A model generated the notes under the pieces. That model saw only the letters and a program-made list of their open reading frames with translations. It made no database searches and had not been told where the DNA came from. The position numbers and the translations under genes were made by a program. From Parietaria judaica (Eukaryota > Streptophyta > Magnoliopsida > Rosales > Urticaceae), in the NCBI GenBank assembly GCA_954871525.1, contig OX940869.1:14129001-14193000 (forward strand): DNA of 64,000 nucleotides, read 5' to 3'. Below are positions 10,700 to 22,850 of this stretch, piece by piece. Positions within the stretch are counted from its first letter, which is position 1; each line of letters begins with the position of its first letter.

Positions 10700-11521
10700 G
10701 GACGGAGGAAGATCCTCTTGACCGGAGCTTGGCTCGCCGGAGTTGCGACGATCAGTGGCGGTGCTTGATCAGGTTTGTGCGTTGCTGTGGCTGCACTTTG
10801 TGTTTAGGCTTTCTCAGTTGGGCTCAATTGAATATGGATTTCAGATTTCTTGGCCCACTTTGATAATTAGATATTTGCGGCAAAAATACTTATATGTTAT
10901 GAAAAATCTTATTTATATTCTCAATCTTTTTTTTAGTGTAAAATTTTTCTATATTAAAAAATTCTTGAAAAAATTAATTAAGTTTTTTTTGTTAATCCCT
11001 ATCGTAAAGCTTCATGCGACTACTTATGCTTTGTTCACGTTTCGTCTCTTTTGACTGCGTATGAACTACAAGAGTTTCAAAAAGTTCACAATGAACACTT
11101 ATTTCTCGCATAGTACCTTAAATGTGTTCTACAATGCATAAACTAAGGCATTGTTGGTCAATTGTGTCGTCGTGTGGCTAAAAGGGTAAAAATTTGATCG
11201 AAAGAAGCGGAAATTATGACAAATCATGCGTCGCCACGAAGAACTTTACATAAGGTTATGGAAAATTTTTATTACTTTTGCCATGATTTTTATATCAAGA
11301 AATTTTTGCCACTAAAACGAATTGAGAATATAAGTAAAAAATTTCGTAACAAGTGGATATCTTCCCGTACATATCTTAATAAAAATTACCAATAATTACA
11401 TTAAAAATAAACATTATACTAAAAATATGTTATATGTATTTTTAATTATTACTTTGAGTTGGTGATGTATGTGTACTTCTGATCTCTAATGTATGCGTGG
11501 CATAATTAATTTTGTATTCTA
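10700..11521. other. CMC1 upstream region and AT-rich intergenic DNA
   Basis: The first part holds the CMC1 leader and promoter. An in-frame TGA upstream of the CMC1 start lies near 10770. The rest is AT-rich and no gene is seen. Confidence 0.5.
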
Positions 11522-11525
11522 GTGA

Positions 11526-12453
11526 TGACGTGGTTTCGCACACCAACAGTCACGTGAGTTGTGAATGGGATTTCGATTTGACGATGCTAAGAACTTTGTG
11601 GATCCTGACCTCCGCGTTGTCAATACTTTCGACAATAACAAAAAGATAAAAAATAAGACAAAACACAAAAAGGTTTTTTAAAGGGGGATCAACCAGAACC
11701 ACAAGCCAATTCCGAGTTAATCGAAAATGAAAGAGAAACACTCTGTAATTATAAATCTCACAGACTCTTTTCTCTCGAAGTAAACGCTTGCGTGCGTATG
11801 ATAGGGCTGTCTTCTTGCTAGGCTTCTGATTTCTGCCCGTTGGAAGTGTACGTTGGTGATGGCTTCGAGTTCGGAGCTTGACTCGCTGTCGAGCTGACAC
11901 GTGGGCCACATTCTGAGAGAATTACGCAGTGGTGGACTTTGACTTGACGTCATGGGGATTTGAATTTGGATCGTGGCGATCTTCCTAGTCGGGCTCTAGA
12001 GGTTTGAATCGAGGTTGTTGACTTGATCTGCTCGTGTTTGGGTACTTCATCTGAATATGCTCGGATCCCTTTACGGCAATCTCTGCCCGGGACGAACTTC
12101 GGGTTATTCAGGTCGTTGGCCTTGATGGCACTTGGATTTTAGCCAAGTGTTGGTTTTTGTTTGAGTTGGTGTAGTTATTGAGCTCTGCTCGGGATTTTAC
12201 CCTTTGGAAGCTCTCAACCCGCATCTCTATTGAGCAATCTCTGCTCGAGATGGGCTTCTGCCCTTTGGGCCTTTTGACTCTGTTCGGGCCCTAACACAAT
12301 TAAGTGTTTATTTGGCCTCTGGGCTATGTATCTCACAAGCCCAATTGTATGAATACTCAATTATATTCATAACTTTGGTCTTAATTTGCATGAACCGTAA
12401 ATTTAATTAATGACATCATTATTCCGATTAAGGAACAAATTTGCACATCAACA
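11526..12453 (-). mobile_element. Probable solo LTR
   Basis: A 928-base segment, TGACGTGG...CATCAACA on the + strand (TGTTGATG at its 5' end on the minus strand), flanked by GTGA on both sides (11522-11525 and 12454-12457). It ends in TG/CA like an LTR and contains no coding sequence. Imperfect repeats of ctgcccggga/ctgctcggga occur near 12080-12250. No internal retroelement domain adjoins it. The duplication is only 4 bases, so confidence is moderate. Confidence 0.45.
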
Positions 12454-12640
12454 GTGATGTGTTGTTTTAAAAATAATTATTCTAAATATTAAGATTTGTA
12501 TTATTATAATTATTTAATTGATGTTGTTTAATTATACAAATAAATATAATATGAACTATAGACTTATAAAGATTAGAATGTAACTTACAGAAAAATATAG
12601 CCAAATAAAGTATGAATAGTAAATAGAATAATTAATAGTG

Positions 12641-13124
12641 TGATAGGAACCGCTGCGAATCCAATACCGAAATTCCCAGAAAATATCGCAAATACAAACA
12701 CACGAAAATTACCAACGGGAATTCACCGGGAAGATGAATTCCCTGCAGTTTTATTGATGAATACGTCAAGAGAAAATGTGGCGCGTGAATTTGAGAGCAC
12801 GGCCAAACTCTCCTTGACGGTGGAGAAGTCTTAACCAAAGTCTGCACAAAATGAGAACAACCCTAATCGACTCCACTTATTGACAACACAGCCTTAAAGA
12901 CTCTCACTTAATGACACCACATCATTAATTATTCCACTAAAATAACTATCCCACTAACGACAATAATAACCCACTAAAACAAATGACAATAATTAATTGG
13001 AAAGCAATAAACGACATTAGCTTGCTGCCTAGTTCACCATCTCGCTGCCACGGCCTGCTCTGATTTCTAAGCGGCGCCCGCACCCTTCCTCTGCTTGTAC
13101 GTAAGTAACGGTGCGGGTCTATCA
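12641..13124 (-). repeat. 3' LTR of the chromovirus
   Basis: 484 bases. The adjoining cccccctcc at 13127-13136 is the polypurine tract read on the minus strand. Confidence 0.9.
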
Positions 13125-16100
13125 ATACCCCCCTCCAAATCAACCTTGACCTCAAGGTTGAAGTCCGGAAACTGTTCCTTCATCACCTCCTCCTTCTCCT
13201 ACGTTGCGTCGTACTCTGGGAGATTTTTCCACGAAACCAGCACTTCGCGTTTTCGGTCATTGCCCATGCGACTCCCTTGAATCTCTCCCTTTCCATAAAT
13301 AGCTCTAAATCATCCCTTAAGGTGGCCGGCAGTTCAGGGTACGCCTCGTGGTCCCCGATGACGCGTCGTAGTTGTGACACATGAAACACCCGGTGGATGG
13401 TAGTCAATGCCGGGAGTTTCAGCCGGTATGCCACTGGACCGATGCGCTCCTCAATCTCGTATGGTCCGAAATAGCGTGGTGATAATTTCTTGTTCCGCCG
13501 CCGTGCTAAGGACCTTTGTTGGTATGGTCGAATCTTTAAGTACACACGATCCCCGACTGCACAAACTGCACATCGCGACGATGAGTGTCGGCTTGGCGTT
13601 TCATAATCTGTTGTGCGTGCGTAAGATTTTTCCGGAGCTCCTCAAGTGTGTCGTCGCGCTCGGTCAAATATCGGTCAACGTTCGAGACCGGTGTAGATAC
13701 TCGACCATAGTAAATCAAGTGTGGTGGATCACAGCCGTAAAGCACCTTGAATGAGGTCATCTTCAAACCCGTGTGATAGGACGTGTTGTACCAATACTCC
13801 GCTCACGCTAACCAACAGTACCATTGCTTTGGCTTATCCGAAGCGAAACACCGAAGATACGTCTCGATGCTGCGGTTTACAACCTCCGTTTGCCCGTCGG
13901 TCTCGGGGTGGTACGACGTACTCTTCTTCAAGGCGGTCTTTTAAGCTTTGTGGATCGCTGCCCAAAATTGGCTCAAGAAGATTTTGTCCCGATCGGACAC
14001 GATTGATTCCGGTGGCCCGTGAAGACGCACGATCTCTCGGATAAAGGCTTCGGCAACTGTCACCGCCGTGTACGGGTGTCGGAGAGCGATAAAATGGGTA
14101 TACTTGCTCAACCGACACACAACCACGAAGATAACAGTATATCCATCGGAACGTGGCAGCTCGTCGATAAAATCCATTGAAATCTCCTCCCACACCTTCA
14201 TTGGCAAAGCTAGGGGCTGCAATAAACCGGCTGGCGCTTGTGCTTGGTACTTGTTCCGTTGACATGTGTCGCAACGCGCAACAGCTTCCTCAATGTCCTT
14301 CTTCATTCCCATCCAATAAAGCTCCGCAACCATCATTTGATAAGTCTTGCGACCGCCCGAATGACCGCCAATTGCACTGCTGTGGAATGCCTGAATCAGC
14401 CCCGGTATGGATGGTGATGTGCGAGGGATGACCAATCGCCCGTGGAAGAGAAAGCGGCCTCCCACCACGGAATACAGACCGCTGTAATTTGCCTCGTCAC
14501 GGACTCTCAAACGGATCAGTTCAAGTTCCTCATTGGCAGCTGCTTCACGTGTCAAAGCTTTGAGATCGAGGAAAAATGGAACGGGCACCGCATCGAATCT
14601 CGGGTTGTCGGATTTACGGGATAACGCTTCGGCGGCTTTATTTTCAATCCCCGGCCGATATTGGATCTCAAAATCGTAACCAAGTTGTTTTCAAAGCCAC
14701 CGTAAATGCTCCTCGGTGACCATCCGTTGATCTAGAAGGAACTTGAGACTACTTTGGTCCGTTCGGACAATGAAATGGCGGCCGATGAGATAATGTCGCC
14801 ACTTTTGGACCGAGAGCACGATCGCCATCAACTCCTGCTCGTAAACCGACTTCAATCTCGCTCGGGCCATTAACGTTTGACTAAAGTAAGCGACAGGACG
14901 TCGGTCTTGCATAAGAACAGCCCCGAGTCCATGTCCAGAGGCATAGGTCTCGACGATGAATGGTTTGTTGTAGTTGGGCAGCGCTAAGACCGGAACTTGT
15001 GCCATGGCAAGCTTTAAATTCTCGAAAGCCACGGCAGCGGCGTCGCCCCAATTGAAATTGTCTTTCTTTAATTGTTCGGTGAGCGGCCATGCAATCGAAC
15101 TATATCCCTTGACGAAACGACAGTAGTAGCCGGTGAGACCGAGAAAACTGCGAAGGCCTCGCAGAGTCGTTGGTGTCGGCCAATCCATTATGGCAACGAT
15201 TTTGGATTGATCAGCGGCGATCCCTTCTCCGGAAACGACGTGACCAAGGTATTCCACGCACTCTTGCGCGAAAACGCACTTATTCCGATTTGCGTAAAGC
15301 TGATTTTCCGCCAAAACCCAAAGAATTTCCTCAATATGTCGCAATTGCTCGCTCCTGTCACGACTATAAATGGACATGTCATCAAAAAACACGAGAACAA
15401 ACTTACGAATATATGGCCAAAAAATGTCGTTCATGAGTGACTGAAAAGTAGTGGGGGCGTTAGTGAGTCCAAAAGGCATGACCAAGAACTCGTAATGGCC
15501 CTCGTGGGTGCGAAAAATGGTCTTCTCGATGTCGGACGGTTTCATCCGTATTTGGTGATACCCGGATTTCAAGTCGATCTTGGTGAAGATCGTTGCGCCG
15601 TGAAGCTCATCGAGAAGTTTATCAATGATTAAAATCGGGAATTTGTCGAGGACCATTTCCTTGTTTACCGTGCGGAAATCAATGCAAAAATGCCAACTAC
15701 CATCCTTTTTCCGCACAAGCAACACGGGGCTGGAAAACGGGCTGATGCTTGGTCGAATGATACCACTCTCAAGCATGTCACGAACGAGGCTATCGATCTC
15801 ATCCTTTTGGATTTGCTGGTATCGGTAAGGGCGGACATTTATTGGCTGCATTCCGTCTTTTAGCTTGATGGCATGCTCGTGTGCTCGTTGTGGTGGTAGA
15901 CCCGACGGCATGTTGAAGATATTTCCGAACTGTTGGAGCAGGTCGTCGACATCGCTGTCCACGGGAGTCGAAACTTCGTTTTCATCGGGGCTGATCTGTC
16001 GCAGCTCGACGAGGAAACCGCACCCGGTCTCCGTAACTGCCTGAGCCATGGCTTTAACTGAAATGAGGGATCGACAAAGGCTCGGGTCACCTTGAAGCAC

Positions 16101-17941
16101 GACCTTATGTCCGAACAACATGTACTCAAAGCGTAATTGTCGCCAATAAACCGTTGTAGCCGGTAGCTCTTGTAGCCATGCCATCCCGAGGATTACGTCC
16201 ATATTCCCCATATTTATCGGTAAAAAATCAGCGTGCACGTCCTCGCCTTGGAGCCCCAAATGAATGCCTTTACATACTCATTGACTCCATTTCGTTATTC
16301 CCGAGCCCATGATCACGCCAAATCTGGACGTTTGGTATCGCGGTAACTTGAAAGCATCGACGACGCGATTAGACACAAAGTTGTGCGTGGCCCCGCAATC
16401 AATGAGTACCAAAACCTCCCGGTCGCCGATAGTTCCGCGCATTTTGATCGTTTGACCCGATGTAATCCCCCTTAGGGAATGGAGGGACACCTCGACGTGC
16501 GTGAGGTGTAGCTTCTCGTACTCACTCTCTACATCATCTTCCTCGAATTACTTATCCCCTCGCGGTTGATCTTCTACAATGAGAACGTTCAGAAATGTCT
16601 TGCATCGATGTCCCGGTCCAAATTTCTCGTCGCAGCGATAACATAAACCAAGTCATCTTTTTTCCGCGTATTCGGATTCAGTCAATCTCTTGGTAGGAGT
16701 TTCGGTTGCTGCCCGACTGCGTGAGCCTTTTCCAACGCTCGTCTCTTTTGGTCCAAAATTCCTCGGGACAGCGGTGACGGGAGCTGCAGTAAGCCGGCCT
16801 CGATTCTTGGAAACACCACTTTCTTCCATTAATATGGCGAGATCGATGGCCTCGTCTAAAGAATTTGGTCATCCCCACCGAACCATGGAATTAAGGTCTG
16901 TCTTTAGTCCCTTAACGAACGCATCTTTGAGCATGTCATCTGGTACGTGACTAAGGTGCTCTTGGAGCCATTCGATCTCCTCGATGTACGTCGCGAGAGT
17001 ACCGTGTTGAGTGAGCGCGTAGAGCTGCTCGTTGTAGCGGTTCCCGTGATTGTCACGAAAACATTCCTTAAGTCGTTGCTTGAAATCACGATAATCAATA
17101 AACGGTTCCCTTCGACTTTTGATCTTGAACCACCGATGAGCCCTCCCTTCTAAGCATATCCCGGCGATATTGATCTTCTCCTGTCCATGGATCCGATTCA
17201 CTTTGAAATACCGTTCCGCCTTAAAGATCCATTCTTCGGCGTCGTTTCCGTTAAACAAAGGCATTTGCAGCTGTCGTATTCTATCTCCGGTTCTTTCCCG
17301 GTTGTCTCGATTCCTGCGATCGTCGTCGCGGTGTCTCGGTCGCCGATCCCTTCGAGCTGTTCTGTCCGTATCGTCTGCTTCGCTGTCCAATTCAGTCTCG
17401 CTTTCCTCTCTCAGTGCTGCTCGCCGATTTACGGGTGAAGGTGTACGGACACGCCTTTGCTGGTCGCGTGCAATGCGATCCTGTTCCGCAGCTCGTTCGC
17501 GCGCTATCATATCCCGTTCCACAACTTTGTATCGTGCACCTTGTTGAATCCGAGCCACCCAAGTTGGATCATCCATGTTGGCTGCTAGCATTGGAGCAAG
17601 GGCGGGGTCCGGATCCAACGCATTCCAAGCCTTGATCTCGTCAACCCGATTGCTCGCACGTCCTGTGTTTGGACGAGGTTCGCGCGATTGACGGTCAACG
17701 ATTCCGCGACATTGGGCAGCACCACCATGCTCTTCAATCTGCCAACCTCGTCACGTCCAGTCGACAGTCCTCCGTTGTTCGTGGCGCTGGCCGCTTGCTG
17801 AGAGACCGTGAGACTATGAAGAAGATTCTCCAAGCTCGCGAAACGCGTGACGGATTGATCTACGATCTCTTGCCGTGCTTCTACTGCCTCGCGCTCCGCT
17901 ACACAGAAATTTTCAGCCTCGACTCGTTGCGACTCCAACAA
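13125..17941 (-). pseudogene. Chromovirus gag-pol pseudogene
   Basis: In minus-strand order: a coiled N terminus (17941-17585, out of frame); gag with EEWIFKAERYF and TYIEEIEWLQEHL (17618-16869); a zinc knuckle CYRCDEKFGPGHRC near 16640; protease with LIDCGAT (16490-16278); RT and RNase H (16259-14691) with the FFDD catalytic box and a WRHYLIGRHF segment; integrase (14588-13536) with a CDTCQRNK zinc-finger half and an SMDFIDELP core; a tail with VSWKNLPEYDAT like a chromodomain (about 13240-13190). Most parts share one frame, broken by stops (at about 16869, 16278, 14691, 13941, 13803 and in the chromodomain) and by frameshifts near 17600 and 13550. The protease active site reads DCG rather than the usual DSG/DTG. 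It cannot make a full polyprotein. Confidence 0.9.
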
Positions 17942-18038
17942 CTGACGGAAACCTTCCAGTTCGACGACAACACTGCTGTTCTCGACCGGAGCGGATGTTT
18001 GTTGATTTTTCTGCCCTATCTTCGGTCGTGGGATCGAT

Positions 18039-18050
18039 GCTCTGATACCA
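18039..18050 (-). other. Primer-binding site for initiator Met tRNA
   Basis: gctctgatacca is the complement of TGGTATCAGAGC, the standard initiator-Met primer site. It lies three bases inside the right LTR boundary. Confidence 0.9.
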
Positions 18051-18053
18051 GTT

Positions 18054-18537
18054 TGATAGGAACCGCTGCGAATCCAATACCGAAATTCCCAGAAAATATC
18101 GCAAATACAAACACACGAAAATTACCAACGGAAATTCACCGGGAAGATGAATTCCCTGCAGTTTTATTGATGAATACGTCAAGAGAAAATGTGGCACGTG
18201 AATTCGAGAGCACGGCCAAACTCTCATTGATGGTGGAAAAGTCTTAACCAAAGTCTGCACAAAATGAGAACAACCATAATCGACTCCACTTATTAACAAC
18301 ACAGCCCTAAAGACTCTCACTTAATGACACCACATCATTAATTATTCCACTAAAACAGCTATCCCACTAACGACGATAATAACCCACTAAAACAAATGAC
18401 AATAATTAATTGGAAAGCAATAAACGACATTAGCTTGCTGCCTAGTTCACCATCTCGCTGCCACGGTCCGCTCCGATTTCTAAGCGGCGCCCGCACCCTT
18501 CCTCCGCTTGTACGTAAGTAACGGTGCGGGTCTATCA
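18054..18537 (-). repeat. 5' LTR of the chromovirus
   Basis: 484 bases, followed by TAGTG. Pairs with 12641-13124. Confidence 0.92.
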
Positions 18538-18542
18538 TAGTG

Positions 18543-19027
18543 TTATACTATTTTTTTGCTTCATTATATAACATGTTGGAGTAAAATTAAACCGAAAACT
18601 ACTTCATCATGCAATAATAGAGTAACGTTGGAGATGCTCTTAAGAATTATACACTAATATTAGGCCTTAACAGCTCCTAAAAACCCGCTCCACCCGCACA
18701 CTGAACAGCACTCCCTGATGGTTTGAGGGCCGGCCGCCCGGCCCGGACAAGGAGAGGATAACGGATTTGACGGATAAGGAGTTCAAGTTCAATGCTCCGT
18801 AACTACTAACAAGAAGTTGCGAGCGAGGGGCGTTAAGTCAAAAGTCACGGTTGGAGAGGCATTTGTAAACATATGGAAAAGTTTGGAGGGCCAAACTGCA
18901 AATTACCGAAACAACTAAACCCTCGAGTGTCGGACTCCATCTCCTTCACCTCACTCACAGCCTCAGTGCCTCCCGACTCCTCCACTCTCCGTCCGCCATC
19001 TCCGACGATCTCTCCGAGCTCGCGAGT
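18543..19027 (+). promoter_or_regulatory. Upstream region of RRP7 with a telo-box-like motif
   Basis: Mostly AT-rich, with a GC-rich patch at 18725-18750. AAACCCT at 18917-18923, about 105 bases before the ATG, resembles the telo box found in many plant ribosome-biogenesis promoters. Its use here is inference. Confidence 0.4.
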
Positions 19028-21305
19028 ATGGGAACCAAAGATTCGCCGAAGAAGAAGAAGAATATGAGAAAGAACAAAGCCATCTCCATGGAGGAAGGTT
19101 CGTTTTCTTCCTCTCTCTCCTTCTTCGAATTCAGTGATTGCAGTGTGTATGCTTTAATCGAGCTTAACGAGTTCAGTAGTTTGTGTCTTTGATTCCTTTC
19201 GACGTTTTTCATCTAGATTGATTGTGAAGAGCTCAGAGTTTCAGTTCTCTTGAATTTTGATCGCTTAGGGCTTCTAATAAACACTGATGAAACGAATTGG
19301 CTGTGCATATACTGTATGCATCGAACGTCGCGACGAATCCCGATAATTGCATTGAGCGCGCGACTCGAGTGTTCGGGGTTTTGCTCATTTGTTCTTTTAT
19401 TTTTCTTTTTCGTTTTCTCTTCTAGATGTAAAATCGAAGACGATTGAGGTTGAAACTAACAAGGACCGAGCTTCGCCGAAGCGAAAAAGGAAGAAGGAGC
19501 AGAAAATCGATGCTGTCGAGACTGCTCGGATTCATTCGCAAGGTTATTTGGTTTTTGGCTTGTTAGTGATTTCAGTTTTGTTTGAACTTAGTGTGTATAT
19601 ATTCTCTAATTTTTATTGCATATTATTTTCTTGTTTTGTTTGAAAGTTCAGAAAGAACATCGAAAAAGAAAAGAAAGGTGAAGAGTGCCGAGAATAACGG
19701 CGCTGCGTTGGCCAGCGATGGTTCGAACCAGAAAAATGGTATGCTTAAGGCACGGATTTCCTTTGTTTTCACTTAGATTAGGCCCTAGAAAAGCACGGAT
19801 ATATTTCTTTTCGTGGTCTTCTATGCTTCATTAATTCGGGACTAGGCATAAACACGTAAACCCCTGAACGTCTTAAAACATAATTAAATAATTTAAATGA
19901 CTTAGTTAAATGAAAAAAACAACATAATCAAATGACACAAACCAAATTAATACTCTAAATTAGTAAATTACTTAAATATGCCAATTTATTGTATAATGGG
20001 GGTAGTCGGTGACATTGATTTTCTTGTAGGTAGGTCAAAGAGGGGTCTGAAAAAGAAAAGACGTGAGAGTTCTTCGAAGGAAGGTGAAAAACCACTCGAT
20101 AATGAAGAAACCGATACGGCTGAAATTTCCTGTGGCCCTTCTGTAGTTGAGGATGGTTTGAAAAGAAAGAAAGGTGCAATATTTTTTATTTGCGGTGTTT
20201 TCCAATTTAATATCATTTTAGTGCCTTCGAACAAGTAGAGATAAGAAAAATCTCTTAATTTCTCGACGCAGGCAAGTCAAAGCAGACAAAGAAAAAGAAG
20301 AAGGACCGTAGTTCATTGGTAGACGCAAAGTCACACGACAAACAAGGAACGGACGAGGATGATGTTCATCTTATGTCGTCGGGGGATGAAGACTCCTCCA
20401 AAGGAATGAAAAGTACGCATGTTTTTATTTCACCATTTTTATCCCTCTTTAAACTAGGATGTAATTGGGTTTATTTAACTATATTTGGGTTACCGAAATT
20501 CGTTCTTGCTTAAACATATTGGTGTAACTCTTCATTTTGGTTTGTGTGTAAAGAGTGGATTTCGGAGTACCACGAAAGTAGGCCGGGTATAGCAATCCTT
20601 CAACAAAGAATAGATGAGTTCATAACTGCTCATGAAGAAAAGTTGGAAAAGGTAATACCCTATCCAAAATATTCGAAAATCATAAACCTCGTGTCATAGT
20701 TGAATCCCAATTCACTCCATAGTTTACGCTCTCGGAATATCGATCTCGTTGGAGGCTTAGAACCGGTGTACCCTTCTTCCCTATGGTTTCTACCCTAAAA
20801 TCCTAGAGAGAACTAAAACATAATTCGGCATGATAAAATAATTAATATTAAAAACCTTGAATCCTTGATAAAGTATGAATAGTGTCACCGCCGTAACAAT
20901 TTGAGAATTCAGGAAAAGAAAGAAAAAGAAGCCCGCATCGCTGAAGGAGGATGGACAGTTGTTACACACCAAAAGGGAAGGAAAAAGACGACCGAGGCCG
21001 AAACCGGAGTCACTGTGGGGTCTGTTTCCCAAGCAGTTGTCGAGGGCAGACTGGCCAAGAAGAAATCGAATCAAGTCGGTCTTGATTTCTACCGATTCCA
21101 AAAGAAAGAAGCCCACAGAAATGGTATGTCCATCGATATATATATATACACACACGGGTCTCTTCTCCTTCTCCATGGCTTCACTCGTAACCTCTTCAAA
21201 ATTTTATGTGTTTTCTCAGATATTATGGCTCTTCAGAGCAAATTCAAAGAGGATGTGAAGAGACTGCAACAGCTCAGAGCTGCTCGCAAGTTCCGGCCGT
21301 ACTAA
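19028..21305 (+). CDS. RRP7: Ribosomal RNA-processing protein 7 homologue
   Basis: Eight exons: 19028-19097, 19426-19542, 19652-19738, 20030-20173, 20272-20412, 20554-20651, 20913-21123 and 21220-21305. Together they total 954 bases and 317 residues, all with GT-AG introns and an unbroken frame. The C-terminal RRP7 domain is clear: GGWTVVTHQKGRKK, then LDFYRFQKKEAHRN and LQSKFKEDVKRL, ending RAARKFRPY at the stop. Exons 1-5 encode a Lys/Arg-rich, low-complexity N-terminal half with likely nuclear localisation signals (SKKKRKV in exon 3). RRP7 acts in the nucleolus in small-subunit processome work, leading to 18S rRNA maturation (family knowledge). Exons 2-5 are each a multiple of three and all begin and end in phase 1, so any of them could be skipped without a frameshift. 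The start is the first ATG, with purines at -3 (AGT ATGG). Confidence 0.9.
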
Positions 21306-21639
21306 GACGGTTTCTGAATGCTGTTGTCGCGGTGGAATCTTGTATGTTCACATTCGAGTCCAAAATGTGTTTTTTTGTTGTCTTTCCTTTTTGATGTAAT
21401 TTTTAGCCATTCTTACTTCTATTTTGGGTAGGACAAGTTTCGAAGGATTTAACGAGTGAAATTTTGTTCCATTATTTAGCTATCGAATTAATTGTTTCTT
21501 TTTCACGTGTTCCTCCACTTAGGCGATTTAGCCTCTGCCCAGAATTATATTTAAAACAAAAAAACCCTACTTTGACTGAATTGGCAAAGGATCTAAAATA
21601 ATGTTTTGAGATACTGGGATTTTACAGAACGTTCAAACT
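21306..21639. other. RRP7 3' UTR and spacer
   Basis: Probable 3' UTR followed by AT-rich spacer. Nothing else is seen. Confidence 0.45.
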
Positions 21640-22143
21640 ATTAAATTATAAAGACGTAACATAAACTCAACCTTAAAACATATCTATTATAAGCAGTACC
21701 CATGTTATTCAATATGAATAAACCTTTAATAGTATTAAGGTGACTGGAATGCGTAAACAGGTTATCTCTTCCTTCCGCGCCTAACCAGGCCAAAATATCT
21801 AGTTGCTGAGTGAGTTGTTCCCAAAAGTCCCAAAGATACCACAAATTGCATTCGAGAGATTGAATACACCCAACAATAATTCTAGAGCCGCATTCGATGT
21901 CGATTCCATCATTACCCCATTTGATTGGAAATACGTAAACCTTCTAGGACCGCCTTTAGCTTCGCTTCATTGTTAGTACACGTACCTAAAAACTTTGAAA
22001 ATCCGAAATGAACTTACCTTTGTAGTCACGGAGTATACCCCCTCCGCACGCGACCCCAGATTTCCAAGACTACTCCCATCAATATTGAGTTTAATTCTAC
22101 CTTGTCTTGGTTTCATCAATCTAACAACATTTATTGTTTTCTT

Positions 22144-22706
22144 CAGTGACGGAACTAGGAATTCTTAATTGGGGGGGCCAAAAAAAATTTCTTATTATTA
22201 TTTTTTCAATACTTATATATAATTATATATACAGTTATTTTTAATTTTTTCTTATTTTTTTCTTTCAATACATATATTAATATATATATAATATTTTTCT
22301 TATTAGTTTTTTTTGTTGCTGTTCAATATAAATATATATATATAACGTTTATTTTTGTAAATTAAAAACACTTTATAAATAAACCAATTGGTGGTGTTGC
22401 TGCATGTTAAATAATTGCATTATTATATATATGTAAAATTAATGAATGTTTTAATTCTCAACATCAATTACAATATTAAAATATTATAATAGTGTATTAG
22501 TGTGTTTGGAAAGTAAACTGTAAATGTAAAAGCACCTTGTCAGCCAAAGTCTTATCTAAGACTTATCAAGTCATACTGTTTTACCTCAAACCCCACACCA
22601 CTTAAATAGAATAAAAAATTAAAACTCATCTTCTACCTCATTTTCTTCTTCGTGATTTTTATGAACCAGTTAGACCCAGAAATAAATCATGTATAAATAA
22701 CTCAAA

Positions 22707-22738
<32 letters not shown>

Positions 22739-22850
22739 CACTGGGCTAGGTTGGGAACACGATGGAGCCGCCGCGAAATCGACTTGAACTAGCTCAGAAA
22801 TTCTTGGAGGGGCCACGGCCCCTTTTGCCTTTGCCGTAGTTCCGTCGTTG
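22144..22850. mobile_element. Non-autonomous hAT-type element
   Basis: 707 bases with inverted ends CAGTGACGGAACTAGG and (right end, reverse complement) CAACGACGGAACTACGG, flanked by the perfect 8-base duplication GTTTTCTT (22136-22143 and 22851-22858). An 8-base duplication and CA-type ends fit hAT. No transposase is present. The interior is very AT-rich on the left and holds a 26-G run. It lies inside the LINE remnant. Confidence 0.85.
22713..22738 (+). repeat. Homopolymer run of 26 G
   Basis: An uninterrupted G run inside the hAT element. The length may be affected by sequencing error. Confidence 0.9.

Larger units (their letters stand above)
12641..18537 (-). mobile_element. Ty3/gypsy chromovirus, complete but decayed
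   Basis: Two 484-base LTRs (12641-13124 and 18054-18537) start TGATAGG and end TCTATCA, with perfect 5-base duplications TAGTG (12636-12640 and 18538-18542). The element reads right to left: LTR, initiator-Met primer site, gag, CCHC knuckle, protease, RT, RNase H, integrase, a chromodomain-like tail, polypurine tract, LTR. I count about 16 differences between the LTRs (about 3%), so it is clearly older than the intronic element. Confidence 0.93.
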
